Of a stretch of 64,000 nucleotides of DNA, positions 54,226-63,626 are shown piece after piece. A program made the position numbers and the translations under genes. Source of the stretch: CAMDPA01 sp963825625. Lineage in GTDB: Bacteria; Pseudomonadota; Alphaproteobacteria; Rhizobiales; Hyphomicrobiaceae. The stretch lies in NCBI GenBank assembly GCA_963825625.1, contig CAWGUF010000029.1, positions 186,001-250,000 of the forward strand, in the 5' to 3' direction. The notes below the pieces were generated by a model, which saw only the letters and a list, made by a program, of their open reading frames with translations, was not told the origin of the DNA and searched no databases. How positions within the stretch are numbered: the first letter of the stretch is position 1; the number at the start of each line of letters is the position of its first letter.

Positions 54226-55494
54226 TTAGCTTGCGGTCGGGCCGTCCTCTTTCGAGGTTTCGTCAGCGCTCGCATCCGTCCGCGGATCGAGACCGAACAC
54301 AGCAGGTGTCGTGCGCGGCACCGCCACGAACGCCTCGCCTTCCTCAACCGGCAGCTGCGGCCGCAACCCCAGCCGCACCAGCAGCACCACGACGATCAGC
54401 ACATGCGCTGCCGCCGTGTTGAGAAACAGCGCTGCCGGCCCCATTAACTCCATCACTCCGGCAGCCACCACCGGCCCCGCCATCGCCGCCCCCGAGAACG
54501 TCAGCAACAATCCGCCCGACACCTCCACCGCCCGCTCCCGCGGAATGAGATCGTTGGCGTGCGCCACACACAGCGTATAGATCGGAAATGCGCACGCACC
54601 GTAGGCCGCCACCAACACGAATAAGACAGTCGCGCTCGAGGCGGCGAACACATACAAGCCAGCGCCTGCCACAGCTGAGCCAAGCGCGCTGATCAACAAC
54701 AGGCCTCGCCTGCCGAAACGGTCGGACAACACACCCGCCGGCCATTGCGCCACCGCACCGGCCAGCACGCCGATCGTAAGCATCATGGCCGTCTGCGGGA
54801 TGTCGAGCCCCGCGCTCTTGCCGTAAAGCGGTGTCAGCGACCAGAACGCCGCATTGGCGAAACCGGCAAACAGGCAGCCCAGCACCGCCGCGGGCGATAT
54901 CTCGAACAGCCATCGCAACCGCAATTCCGCTTGCACCGGCGGCGTAGGCGCCATGACGCCCGTCAGCGCGACCGGAACCGCGGCCAGAGAGTACAGAATC
55001 GCGACCACCGCAAACAGCTCGAAGCCTGCAACCGGCGCTACGTTCACCAGTTGCATCCCCGCGGTCACGACGGTCAGGTTGATGAGGGTATAGACAGCCA
55101 GGATGCGCGCCCGCGTGTGCTGCTCCGCCGTGCTCGTCAGCCAGCTCTCGATCCCCATGAAAAGTCCGGCGAAACAAATGCCGTTGAGAACCCTCAACCC
55201 ATACCAGGCGAACGGCTCGATCCACATCGCCTGCAATAACGGCGTGACGGTCACGACGGCCGTGAACGCGACGAACGCCCTGATGTGCCCGACACGACCG
55301 ATAATGCGCGGCCCCACGAAGCATCCTGCCATCAGGCCGGTAAAGTAGGCCGATCCCAGCACACCGATCTCGACGGCCTGGAAATTCTCCATATCTGCCC
55401 GGATCGGCACCAGCACGCCGAACAGCCCGTTCCCCATCAGGAGAACGCCCGCCGCAATCAGCAGCGCTGTGACCGGCCTCAGCAGAACCGACAT
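54226..55494 (-). CDS. MFS transporter
   Basis: About 422 residues with roughly twelve transmembrane helices. The start MSVLLRPVTALLIAAGVLLMGNGLFGVLVPIR and the central VLSDRFGRRGLLLISALGS motif are typical of the YcaD-like group of drug or metabolite efflux proteins. ATG 55494 begins the first helix; the upstream frame is Arg-rich and unlikely. The C-terminal tail is acidic. Substrate unknown. Confidence 0.9.
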   Translation of the reverse strand: MSVLLRPVTALLIAAGVLLMGNGLFGVLVPIRADMENFQAVEIGVLGSAYFTGLMAGCFVGPRIIGRVGHIRAFVAFTAVVTVTPLLQAMWIEPFAWYGLRVLNGICFAGLFMGIESWLTSTAEQHTRARILAVYTLINLTVVTAGMQLVNVAPVAGFELFAVVAILYSLAAVPVALTGVMAPTPPVQAELRLRWLFEISPAAVLGCLFAGFANAAFWSLTPLYGKSAGLDIPQTAMMLTIGVLAGAVAQWPAGVLSDRFGRRGLLLISALGSAVAGAGLYVFAASSATVLFVLVAAYGACAFPIYTLCVAHANDLIPRERAVEVSGGLLLTFSGAAMAGPVVAAGVMELMGPAALFLNTAAAHVLIVVVLLVRLGLRPQLPVEEGEAFVAVPRTTPAVFGLDPRTDASADETSKEDGPTAS

Positions 55495-55797
55495 CCGACC
55501 CCATATGACTAGGCAGAGCAACCGGACCAACGCATAACCCGGGCGCGTCCTCTCTACCAGGACGAGCGGGATCACGCGGCGCGGCCACCGGCGCGACAAA
55601 ACGTTCCGCAAAGATCCCCCGCGCCGGCCGGCCACCCGCACTCTCACGCGCCAGGCATCGATTGGATAGACATCGGCTTGCGTCCCGACCGCCCATCAGG
55701 TAAGAGGCGCGGTATTAAGGGTCGAGGCCTGCGTCGTCGGAGTTCGCCGCAGAAATCTCGCCCGACACGCAGTGCAAGCTGCACGGACGATGAGCAT

Positions 55798-55873
55798 GCC
55801 GCAGTAGCTCAGGTGGTAGAGCAACGCATTCGTAATGCGTGGGTCGGGGGTTCGAGTCCCTTCTGCGGCACCA
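55798..55873 (+). tRNA. tRNA-Thr (anticodon CGT)
   Basis: The acceptor arms GCCGCAG and CTGCGGC pair fully; the D-arm is GCTCAGGTGGTAGAGC, the anticodon arm ACGCA-TTCGTAA-TGCGT gives anticodon CGT at 55831-55833, and the T-arm carries TTCGAGT. The discriminator is A and CCA is encoded (55871-55873). It reads ACG codons. Confidence 0.98.
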
Positions 55874-55920
55874 TCTTGTTTCCGCGCAGCCGCTACACCA
55901 ACCCTACGCGCGTTGGTTCC

Positions 55921-55943
55921 GGTTCGAGGAAAATCCTCGAACC
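55921..55943 (+). terminator. perfect 10-bp hairpin after tRNA-Thr
   Basis: GGTTCGAGGA and TCCTCGAACC pair perfectly around a three-base loop, 48 bases after the tRNA. There is no T-run. It may end the tRNA transcript or be a repeat fragment, as the arm GGTTCGAG also occurs in the tRNA T-arm. Confidence 0.55.
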
Positions 55944-56000
55944 TGCAGCATTCTGACCTTGCCAATTCCGGATCAGAGCATCTTTTGGACGCCGGACACC

Positions 56001-56279
56001 TCAGTGCACCGAGGCAAAAGCGGTTTCGGCCTCGCCCGCGTCGATCATCGTCTCGACCAGGTAGCAGTGCACCTCCGCCAATTCCAGCAACTCGCCTTCG
56101 ATCCGGATTGGATCCGAACCCACCCCCGTCATCAGCAACAGAGCATGATGAACGCGCCCACTCGGCAGCCGCTCCGCCGCAAGCATGGCACCCGTTATGC
56201 TGCCGACATCGATCGAGACGCTCCTGCTACCTCCAAGACCGAACTCGATATGGCTTTCGGTGCGTGTGATCATCATCAT
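56001..56279 (-). CDS. small hypothetical protein (92 aa)
   Basis: Starts MMMITRTESHIEFGLGGSRSV with GGAG seven bases upstream. Continues SIDVGSITGAMLAAERLPSG, then LLLMTGVGSDPIRIEGELLEL and VHCYLVETMIDAGEA, a mixed alpha/beta pattern that looks folded. No family recognised. The three consecutive Met codons leave the exact start open. Confidence 0.55.
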   Translation of the reverse strand: MMMITRTESHIEFGLGGSRSVSIDVGSITGAMLAAERLPSGRVHHALLLMTGVGSDPIRIEGELLELAEVHCYLVETMIDAGEAETAFASVH

Positions 56280-56533
56280 GACCGGGCTCCATCGCGCCAG
56301 AGAGACTTGGGTGAGAGGACTGGGTGAGAGGACAGTGAACAGATGGCACCCGGACCTGGCCGTCGATACGCCCATCAAGCGATTTCGATCCGGCCCTGGC
56401 GCCTGCAACGACAATCGCTGAATTCCCACGACAATCTCTGTTCCACGCGTCACACACACGCAAACAAACTGCAGTGTGCGCCCTTCGCACTCATCCGCGA
56501 CGACAATTCAGCCACGCCTGTAAGTCACGCCTC

Positions 56534-57277
56534 TCAGCCACCCCTTGCCGCGCTCCCGCTTTTTCCGGTCGGCATCCTGCCCGTTTTGCATTCTGCCGGA
56601 ACGCTTTGCACCTTCCCCGCCGCCTTGAGCTCCATCAACCGCCGGCAGTCGAGCGTACCCCCGCCACTTTCGCTCGCAGAGACGGTCATCAGTCGCGTTC
56701 GCATCTGCTGGTATATTTTCGGACGCTTCACCCTGTAGCGTTCCAACTCCGCCAACGGCCAGTCGGTCACCGCAACATTCACCTTCACAGGGCGACCAAA
56801 CGCATTTCGCCCTGTGCGCACCGCATGGATATGCAGAAACCCGACGTTGATCACCTCGCCCGGCCCGAGCGCGAAATGCGCGTAGCTCCTGGCATAGCTG
56901 TTGGCATCGGCCTTGGCATCCACGCCCTTGACGCGCTTGCCGGACGCACATTGGTAGGCCACCACATGGTATTCGCCCGGCGCCAGCACAGCTTCCGTAA
57001 CCGCCGGTTCCGACAACGATTTCACATTGTAGACCTTGAGCCACGTCGACGGTCGAAACCCAGCCCCGTCACGAACGCCCAACAGCACGGCCACATGCTC
57101 GCAAGCCGGACTGGCTGAGCCAATCCGCATCACGGCCACGGATTTGCCAGCCCGCTGCAGGCGATCGCTGGTGAGATCCTCGTTGATCCGTGTCGTCTGA
57201 GCGCAACCCCACAGCAAGAGCGCGCATCCGACCACCGATACGATGGGCACCCCGACACCCCGCCGCCACCGCGCCAT
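56534..57277 (-). CDS. lipoprotein of unknown function
   Basis: A 247-residue protein starting MARWRRGVGVPIVSVVGC; the lipobox LLLWGC puts the lipidated Cys at about residue 25. The mature part has one beta-rich domain (GKSVAVMRIGSASPACEHVA, STWLKVYNVKS, VLAPGEYHVVAYQCASGKRV, YAHFALGPGEVINVGFLHIH) reminiscent of carbohydrate-binding-like beta-sandwiches. The C-terminal 40 residues are Lys/Ser/Gly-rich. ATG 57277 has GAGGGT upstream. No family recognised. Confidence 0.7.
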   Translation of the reverse strand: MARWRRGVGVPIVSVVGCALLLWGCAQTTRINEDLTSDRLQRAGKSVAVMRIGSASPACEHVAVLLGVRDGAGFRPSTWLKVYNVKSLSEPAVTEAVLAPGEYHVVAYQCASGKRVKGVDAKADANSYARSYAHFALGPGEVINVGFLHIHAVRTGRNAFGRPVKVNVAVTDWPLAELERYRVKRPKIYQQMRTRLMTVSASESGGGTLDCRRLMELKAAGKVQSVPAECKTGRMPTGKSGSAARGG

Positions 57278-57521
57278 GCCACCCTCGCGCAACCGATGAT
57301 CCGTTCTCGCACCTTATGCTCGCAGCGAGCCGCTGCCAACCACCAACGCGATGCCCCGGCTGCTGACCCGCATCAAGGCCCGTTGTATCCGTTTTCCTCA
57401 ATCATTAGTTTCAGGCTGACAGCCGAACACCGCCGGACAGCACGACCGGCACTAGCGCTACCCGACGCTCACCCGCAACAAGGGCGTTCAAATCGTGCAG
57501 GCTGGACTAAGGGATCTGATT

Positions 57522-60500
57522 ATGCGGAAGACCTTCTGGTTCATCGTCATCTTCCTGCTGTTCCTGTTGGCCACCGTCAATGCGGTGCTGCTCATCCCTC
57601 CGACCGGTTTCGCCAAGCGCCTGCTTGTCGAGAAAGTAGAAGAGACGACCGGCCTAGATCTGACAATCAATGGCCAATTCACATTGCGGCTGTTGCCGAA
57701 CCTGAAGATCCGCGCCGAGAACGCCGTGCTTGCTCAACGGCAGGAATCGGGCGGCCGCCCCGTCCTGTCCGCACGCGCCATTGAGATCACGACCGATATC
57801 CTGCCCTTCATCCGCGGCCGCCGCACCATCGACCATGTCCATCTCGAACAGCCACGGATCGAAGCCAGCATCGATGCTGCAGGGCGTGCCAATTGGCAGA
57901 TAAGGCAGGATCGCCGAGCGCAATCCGGCCAATCCGACCCTCGCTCGCGCCAGGCCACACCGATCATCACCCGCGCCCAGGTCGCCGGGCAGCCTGCCAC
58001 TGGTGCTTCGACGCCCGTCACTGGCAATTTCAGCATCACCAACCTGTCGATCACCGATGGAACGCTCACATTCAAGGACGATCGTACCCGTCTGACGGCT
58101 GGCCTCGAGAATTTCGATGCGACGGCATCGGGTCTCGCTGCCGAAGGCGCAAAAACCGCCGCCTTGCGCGCGAACCGGATTGCGGTGGCTCAGGCCGATC
58201 GACAAGTCACATTCAACGCCAGCAACGCCGAGGCGACAGGAACCGGCATAGGTCTTGATGGCCGCATCGCACAAGCATCGTTCAAAGCGGAACAGTCGAC
58301 GTTCAGCGATGCGCGCGACAAGATCTCGGCCAATCTCACCACCGCAGCCGGCTCTGCCACAGCCATAACAACCGATAGCCTGGCAAGCGCGACGTTTTCT
58401 GCTGAACGGCTATCCGTTCGCGATGCCACCAACAGCCTCGAGGCGAAACTGGAGAACGTGACCGGCCAGGCAACGCGGGTGGCCGCGAGCGGCATCGGCG
58501 AGCTGATCGTCAGGAGCAGTAAAGCGAGCGCGCTGCAGGAAACACGCGGCGCCAGCACTGAGCTCACAGGTCTTTCTGCCAGTGCCACAGGGATCTCCGC
58601 AGATTCGATTGCTGGCCTGACCTTCGACGCCACCAACCTGAACCTCCAGCCCTCCCCCCAGGCTCCCCGCATCAGAGTTGCCGGCGCCTCATCGCAACTC
58701 TCCCGCCTCACCCTCGAAGGCGCTCACAATGTATCCCTGGCCGGCACCAGCATGACGATCAGCGATGCCGCCGGCGCCCTCATTCTGGCCGCGCGCGACG
58801 CCAGGCTCGACATTCCGCGCGCCTCCATCCCCGACCAGGAATTGCGCGACGCCAGTTTCAAATCCGCCGCCCTCGACCTTGGCGAGCCATCTCGTGCCAC
58901 GTCGCCTGCCTTTACCGCCGTATCGGCCAAAGCCCCCGTCATCGCTCTCGGCAAGCCGATCGAACCCGAAATCGACTTCGTCTGGAAAGGAGAGCCGGTC
59001 AAAGCCCGCGCAAAACTCCCGCCACCCGAAGCCATCGCACTTGCGACAGGACTGCCCGCAACCCTGCAAGCCTCCTCCCGCCTGGCCAACCTGTCGTTCG
59101 ATGGACGCATTACAGCCGCAGCCGACCCGGCGAGAGCCAACATACCGTTTATCGCGGGCACCATCGCGGGTTCTGCCAGCTCCCTGAGATCAGTCGCCAA
59201 TTGGCTCGGCTATCCACTGGCGCCTGGCGCTGACGGGCAAGCCAGACTAGAAGGCAAACTCGAGGCGCGCACTGGAACAGTCTCGTTGTCGGAGGCCCGC
59301 ATCGAGCACAACGGCCAGTCCGTTCGCGGTACGATCAACCTCGACACAGCCGCCGCCCGCCCCCGCCTCAACGGCCGGCTCACCGCCGATAAGCTCGACG
59401 CCGATCGATATCTCGAGCTTGCCGCCCCTCCCAAACGAGCAGCGACGCGCTCGGCCCCCCGCCAAACCCGACAGCCCGAAGCCGCGCTCGAAGCCGCCGC
59501 CGAGGACGTCATCAAGGAGCAGCTCAAGTCATATCTGCGCGCCGTTCTCGCCCAACCCGTCACGCGCGGCCGGCTGAATACGAATGTCGAGGCCACTCCC
59601 GCCGCGACAACCCGGGCAATCGCCAGGCCCAGCGCCGGCCATGAATGGGATAGCACGCCCTTCCAACTCGCCGCCCTCAACGCCATGGACCTCGATCTGG
59701 AGCTGTCTGTCGCCACCCTCAACATGCGCGGCATGACCCTCAAGGTGCCGATGCTCAGAACGCGCATCGCCGCCGGCGCCCTGCAGCTCGACGGCCAGGA
59801 CATCGCAACCGACAACGCCCGCTTCACCGGCTCGCTGACATTCGACGCAAGCCAGCCGATACCGACCGCGACCACCCGCTTCAAGGCAGAAAACCTCGAC
59901 GTTTTCGCCATGCTGACCGCGCTGGGCGTAGATCCCGTCCTGGCCGGCGCATCCACTGTCGAGGCCGACCTCACCAGCCGCGGCGCCAGCCAGCGCCAAC
60001 TCGCTCAGGCCGCCACCGGCACGCTCACCGCGCGTATCGATCGCGGCAATATCGTCGGCTACGACCTGACCAGCTTTCTGAGCCTCATCGGCCTCATCAA
60101 CAACAGCGAATATAATCCATCCCGCCGCACCCCCTTCGATAAGATGACCGCCAGCATGGTGCTCGACAAAGGCGTCACCAGCGACAGCCGCCTGCAACTG
60201 ACCGGGCGCTCCATCGATGCCGACGGCAACGGCACCATCAAGCTTGCCGAGCAGGAGCTCGATTATCGCGCCCAGGTCAAACTCTCCTCTTGGTTCCGCC
60301 GCCTCGCCGTCCGCCTGATCGGAGACTGGTCGAACCTCAAGTTCGGGTTCGACTATCCCACCTACGCTTCCAAGCCCGACAGCTTTCTCGATCCTGCCGA
60401 GGTTTTCCCGGACGGCGTATTTCGCGATCGGGAAATCTCCCGCCTTGCCAGCGACGTGCTGACCCGCGCCGGCCCCCGCGGCCTGGAACCGGGCTTCGCA

Positions 60501-60551
60501 GCCTTTCTGGGCAAACTGCGCTCGGCCCAGGTCCCGAAGCGCCAGAACTAG
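57522..60551 (+). CDS. AsmA family protein
   Basis: A 1009-residue inner-membrane anchored protein. One N-terminal helix (TFWFIVIFLLFLLATVNAVLL) is followed by the AsmA start FAKRLLVEKVEETTGLDLTI and INGQFTLRLLPNLKI, a long beta-rich repetitive middle, and the C-terminal AsmA_2-type region LTARIDRGNIVGYDLTSFL and DKMTASMVLDKGVTS. Relatives (AsmA, TamB, YhdP) form bridge-like grooves that move phospholipid to the outer membrane. ATG 57522 has AAGGGA upstream. Confidence 0.92.
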   Translation: MRKTFWFIVIFLLFLLATVNAVLLIPPTGFAKRLLVEKVEETTGLDLTINGQFTLRLLPNLKIRAENAVLAQRQESGGRPVLSARAIEITTDILPFIRGRRTIDHVHLEQPRIEASIDAAGRANWQIRQDRRAQSGQSDPRSRQATPIITRAQVAGQPATGASTPVTGNFSITNLSITDGTLTFKDDRTRLTAGLENFDATASGLAAEGAKTAALRANRIAVAQADRQVTFNASNAEATGTGIGLDGRIAQASFKAEQSTFSDARDKISANLTTAAGSATAITTDSLASATFSAERLSVRDATNSLEAKLENVTGQATRVAASGIGELIVRSSKASALQETRGASTELTGLSASATGISADSIAGLTFDATNLNLQPSPQAPRIRVAGASSQLSRLTLEGAHNVSLAGTSMTISDAAGALILAARDARLDIPRASIPDQELRDASFKSAALDLGEPSRATSPAFTAVSAKAPVIALGKPIEPEIDFVWKGEPVKARAKLPPPEAIALATGLPATLQASSRLANLSFDGRITAAADPARANIPFIAGTIAGSASSLRSVANWLGYPLAPGADGQARLEGKLEARTGTVSLSEARIEHNGQSVRGTINLDTAAARPRLNGRLTADKLDADRYLELAAPPKRAATRSAPRQTRQPEAALEAAAEDVIKEQLKSYLRAVLAQPVTRGRLNTNVEATPAATTRAIARPSAGHEWDSTPFQLAALNAMDLDLELSVATLNMRGMTLKVPMLRTRIAAGALQLDGQDIATDNARFTGSLTFDASQPIPTATTRFKAENLDVFAMLTALGVDPVLAGASTVEADLTSRGASQRQLAQAATGTLTARIDRGNIVGYDLTSFLSLIGLINNSEYNPSRRTPFDKMTASMVLDKGVTSDSRLQLTGRSIDADGNGTIKLAEQELDYRAQVKLSSWFRRLAVRLIGDWSNLKFGFDYPTYASKPDSFLDPAEVFPDGVFRDREISRLASDVLTRAGPRGLEPGFAAFLGKLRSAQVPKRQN

Positions 60552-60717
60552 GCCTGAGACCCGGGCGATCGCCACAATCCTTCCGCCGACACTTCCCAGT
60601 GCTGGCGCCAGCAACCTGCCGTTACGCCGATGCACTCGCCAACTTGCATATCGCCCCAATCACCGTCATACCTGCGCGCCATCAGCCCACACACCCTGTT
60701 CGCCAGGAGAGCCTCCA

Positions 60718-61887
60718 GTGAAGCGCAGCACCGATCGCATACTGACTACCCACGTCGGCAGCCTGATCCGGCCCCTCGAGCTGCAAGAGCAGATCCGCGC
60801 CAGACAGACCGGCACGGGCTACGACGAGCAGACATTCGACCGCACCTTGAGCAAATGCGTCGCGGACGTCGTCGCCGCTCAGGCCGCGGCCGGCATCGAC
60901 ATCGTGAGCGACGGTGAATTCGGCAAGTTCATATCGTGGTCGCAGTACGTGCTCGACCGCTTCTCCGGCTTCGAGCGCAGGCCATTTGATACGACCGGCA
61001 ACCCCTGGGCGCGCGGCGCCGACCGCACCCGTTTCGCGGAATTCTATGCCGAGCTCGACGCCCGGGATGCACCCGCCACGCAAACGCGCGCCGTCTGCGT
61101 CGGCCCCGTCACCTACACCGGCAGTGCCGACGTGACGCGCGACATCACCAATCTCAAGGCTGCGATCGCCAAGAGCCCCGCCACCGAAGGCTTCCTGCCG
61201 GTCGCCGCACCCGCCTCCGTCATCCCGGACCGTGAGAACGAGTATTACAAGACCGAAGACGAGCTGCTCGACGCCATCGGCCTCGCTATGCGCCAGGAGT
61301 ACAAGGCGATCACAGATGCTGGATTTGTTGTTCAGCTCGACGACGCCCGCACCGCCGTGACCTACGATCGCATGGTTCCGCCTGCGACATTCGAGGACTA
61401 CAGCAAGTGGGCGGGCAAACTTGCCGCCGTGCTCAACCACGCGGTTGAAGGCATCCCGGAGGACAAGATCCGCTACCACGTGTGCTGGGGCAGCTGGCCC
61501 GGACCGCACACGACCGACGTCCCGCTCAAGGACATCGCCGACATCGTTCTTTCCGTGAAGGCAGGCGCTTATGTCATCGAAGGCGCCAATCCCCGCCACG
61601 ACCACGAGTGGAAAGTCTGGAAGGACGTCAAGCTACCGGACGGCAAGATCCTGATCCCGGGCGTCATCAGCCACGCCACCAACGTCGTCGAGCACCCCGA
61701 GCTGGTGGCCGATCGCATCGTCCGGCTCGCCAATCTGGTCGGCCGCGAGAACGTCATCGCCGGCACCGATTGTGGTTTCGCACAGAGCCCGTTCTATCGC
61801 CGCGTGCACCCCTCGGTGATGTGGGCGAAGTTCGAGGCGCTTGCCGAGGGGGCCCGACTGGCCAGCCGCCAACTCTGGGGCTCCTGA
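60718..61887 (+). CDS. MetE-like cobalamin-independent methionine synthase C-terminal family protein
   Basis: A 389-residue TIM-barrel protein of the UROD/MetE superfamily, covering only the catalytic C-terminal domain of MetE. Marks are TTHVGSLIRP near the start, GIDIVSDGEFGKFISWSQYV, FVVQLDDARTAVTYDRM, the zinc-site-like RYHVCWGSWPGPHTTDVPL and NVIAGTDCGFAQSPFYRRVHP (in part NVIAGTDCGFAQ). The Cys and His ligands expected for a zinc thiol-alkyl transferase are kept. The start is GTG 60718 behind GGAGAG. Free-standing homologues may transfer other methyl groups; the donor is unknown. Confidence 0.88.
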   Translation: MKRSTDRILTTHVGSLIRPLELQEQIRARQTGTGYDEQTFDRTLSKCVADVVAAQAAAGIDIVSDGEFGKFISWSQYVLDRFSGFERRPFDTTGNPWARGADRTRFAEFYAELDARDAPATQTRAVCVGPVTYTGSADVTRDITNLKAAIAKSPATEGFLPVAAPASVIPDRENEYYKTEDELLDAIGLAMRQEYKAITDAGFVVQLDDARTAVTYDRMVPPATFEDYSKWAGKLAAVLNHAVEGIPEDKIRYHVCWGSWPGPHTTDVPLKDIADIVLSVKAGAYVIEGANPRHDHEWKVWKDVKLPDGKILIPGVISHATNVVEHPELVADRIVRLANLVGRENVIAGTDCGFAQSPFYRRVHPSVMWAKFEALAEGARLASRQLWGS

Positions 61888-62036
61888 ACCGGCGATTTAT
61901 TACGCCTTGAGCGCTGACATGATACGTAATTTCACTTGCATTGTAACTGCGAAAAGACGTAGCGATTGGCCCGACTCGCGAACCGAATCGCCGCGAGCCA
62001 TGACGTTGGGGCAATAATCTATCGCAGGAGAGAGGC

Positions 62037-62318
62037 ATGAAATTGATCAAGGCGGCAATCGTCGCCATTCTGAGCTTGTTTGCCGTCTCGGCAGTAACGG
62101 TTCCCGCCACCATGGCGCAGGACGGAGCAGCCAAGAAGGCCGCAACCAAGAAGGCGCCCGCGAAGGCCGCGAAGTCGAAAGCCAAGAAAGCCAGCGCACC
62201 CAAGGCCAAGAAAGTGCGCTCGGTCAAGCGCTCGGCCGCCTCCAAGTGCCGCGGCGAATTCATGTACCGGGACAAGAAGTCCGGTAAGTGCGCAGACGCC
62301 CGCAACAAGCGCGGCTGA
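62037..62318 (+). CDS. small exported basic Lys/Ala-rich protein (93 aa)
   Basis: Starts MKLIKAAIVAILSLFAVSAV, a signal peptide with cleavage near TMAQDG behind AGGAGAG. The mature protein is a histone-like Lys/Ala/Pro run (AAKKAATKKAPAKAAKSKAK) ending in a small segment with two cysteines (KCRGEFMYRDKKSGKCADAR), a likely disulphide loop. A strong terminator follows. Exported, probably binding an anionic envelope polymer; function unknown. Confidence 0.75.
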   Translation: MKLIKAAIVAILSLFAVSAVTVPATMAQDGAAKKAATKKAPAKAAKSKAKKASAPKAKKVRSVKRSAASKCRGEFMYRDKKSGKCADARNKRG

Positions 62319-62362
62319 TCCCGGGGCGTGCATCGTCCCACGACCAGAACGGTTTAACCTTG

Positions 62363-62391
62363 CCGCGCGATGCCCTGCATCGCGCGGTTTT
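62363..62391 (+). terminator. rho-independent terminator
   Basis: CCGCGCGATG and CATCGCGCGG form a perfect 10-bp stem with a five-base loop, followed at once by TTTT. It lies 45 bases after the basic exported protein gene and is the clearest intrinsic terminator in the window. Confidence 0.9.
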
Positions 62392-62579
62392 CCATCTTTA
62401 TTGAACGACCAGGATGACCTTGCAATTGCCGGAATTGTCGGACATCAAGTGCGTAAGCGCTGTGCATATCTCCGGATTGGAGCTAAGGGCGCAAATAGTC
62501 CAACGGCGCCCCTATGGTTGCTGAAAGTCGCAGAGCAGTTGGCCGCCCCCATCCAAGTCCCACGTTGCCGACCACAGCC

Positions 62580-63626
62580 ATGACCCAGCACCTCGTTTCC
62601 ATCGTCATTCCGGTCCTCAACGAAGCTGCCAATCTGGAGCAGCTTGTGAACCGGCTGCGTCCAGTACTCGATGGCCTCGGCAGCAACGACGCCGGCAATA
62701 TGAATTGGGAGCTCGTTTTCGTCGATGACGGCTCTATCGACGACAGTCTCGCGACGTTGCGCAACCTCAACGAAAAAGACTCGCGCATCAAAGCGATCGC
62801 GCTCAGCCGGAATTTCGGCAAGGAAATCGCGCTCGCTGCTGGCCTGAGATACGCCGCCGGCGATGCCGTCATCCTGATGGACGCCGACCTCCAGCATCCC
62901 CCCGAGGTTCTTCCCCGCTTTGTGGAGCGCTGGCGCGACGGCTACCACGTCGTCTACGGCCAGCGCCTCGACCGCAAGACCGACAGCCTGCTTCGCCGCA
63001 TGGTCTCCATCGCCTTTTACAGGATCTTCAACGCCCTCGTAAAAACCGACATACCCGCAGGCGCCGGAGACTTCCGTCTGCTCGATCGCAAGGCGGTGAA
63101 TGCCATGAACCGGATGAAGGAAACCTCCCGGTTCAACAAGGGCCTCTATTCATGGATCGGCTTCAAATCGATCGGCGTACCCTACACCGTCGCGGAACGG
63201 GAAGGCGGCGGTGGTTCCCGCTGGAACGTGCGCAGGCTCGCGCATTTCGCACTCGATGGCCTCACATCATTCTCGACCTTGCCGCTGCGTATCTCGACGC
63301 TGCTGGGTTTGGCCGTGTCGGCCATCGCCTTCATCTACGCCCTCATGATTATCCTGGAGACGATGATCTACGGCGTGGCCGTACCCGGCTTTCCCTCAAT
63401 CATGATATCCGTCATGTTCTTTGCCGGCGTGCAGCTGATCTTTCTCGGCATCATCGGCGAGTATCTCGGCCGCGTTTACGAGGAAGTCAAAGCCCGGCCA
63501 CTGTTCCTGGTCGAGGAGGAGATCGGTGTGGACAGCGTACGAACCACCCCGGGATCCCGCCCAGCAAACTCCAACTCCAACTCAAACCTCAGCGATCCGG
63601 TTCTGCGGAAAGGCGGCTCGGTGTGA
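62580..63626 (+). CDS. family 2 glycosyltransferase (GtrB/ArnC/DPM1-like)
   Basis: A 348-residue polyprenyl-phosphate glycosyltransferase starting MTQHLVSIVIPVLNEAANLEQLV. Acidic donor-site motifs are FVDDGSIDDS and ILMDADLQHPP. RFNKGLYSWIGF and GGGGSRWNVRRLAHFALDG follow, then two C-terminal transmembrane helices (LLGLAVSAIAFIYALMII and MISVMFFAGVQLIFLGII). Such enzymes load a sugar onto undecaprenyl phosphate for envelope glycan modification. It overlaps the next gene by four bases. Confidence 0.94.
   Translation: MTQHLVSIVIPVLNEAANLEQLVNRLRPVLDGLGSNDAGNMNWELVFVDDGSIDDSLATLRNLNEKDSRIKAIALSRNFGKEIALAAGLRYAAGDAVILMDADLQHPPEVLPRFVERWRDGYHVVYGQRLDRKTDSLLRRMVSIAFYRIFNALVKTDIPAGAGDFRLLDRKAVNAMNRMKETSRFNKGLYSWIGFKSIGVPYTVAEREGGGGSRWNVRRLAHFALDGLTSFSTLPLRISTLLGLAVSAIAFIYALMIILETMIYGVAVPGFPSIMISVMFFAGVQLIFLGIIGEYLGRVYEEVKARPLFLVEEEIGVDSVRTTPGSRPANSNSNSNLSDPVLRKGGSV

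Noticed and set aside
53221..54347. Long frames on both strands over the uspA region
   Set aside because: They overlap the clear UspA and DUF2892 genes and have shadow-like composition.
55798..55873. tRNA-Thr as an integration (att) site
   Set aside because: No integrase and no second copy of the tRNA 3' end were found; only the short arm GGTTCGAG recurs in a nearby hairpin.
60552..60717. B12 or SAM riboswitch before the MetE-like gene
   Set aside because: No conserved riboswitch core is visible in the 166-base gap.
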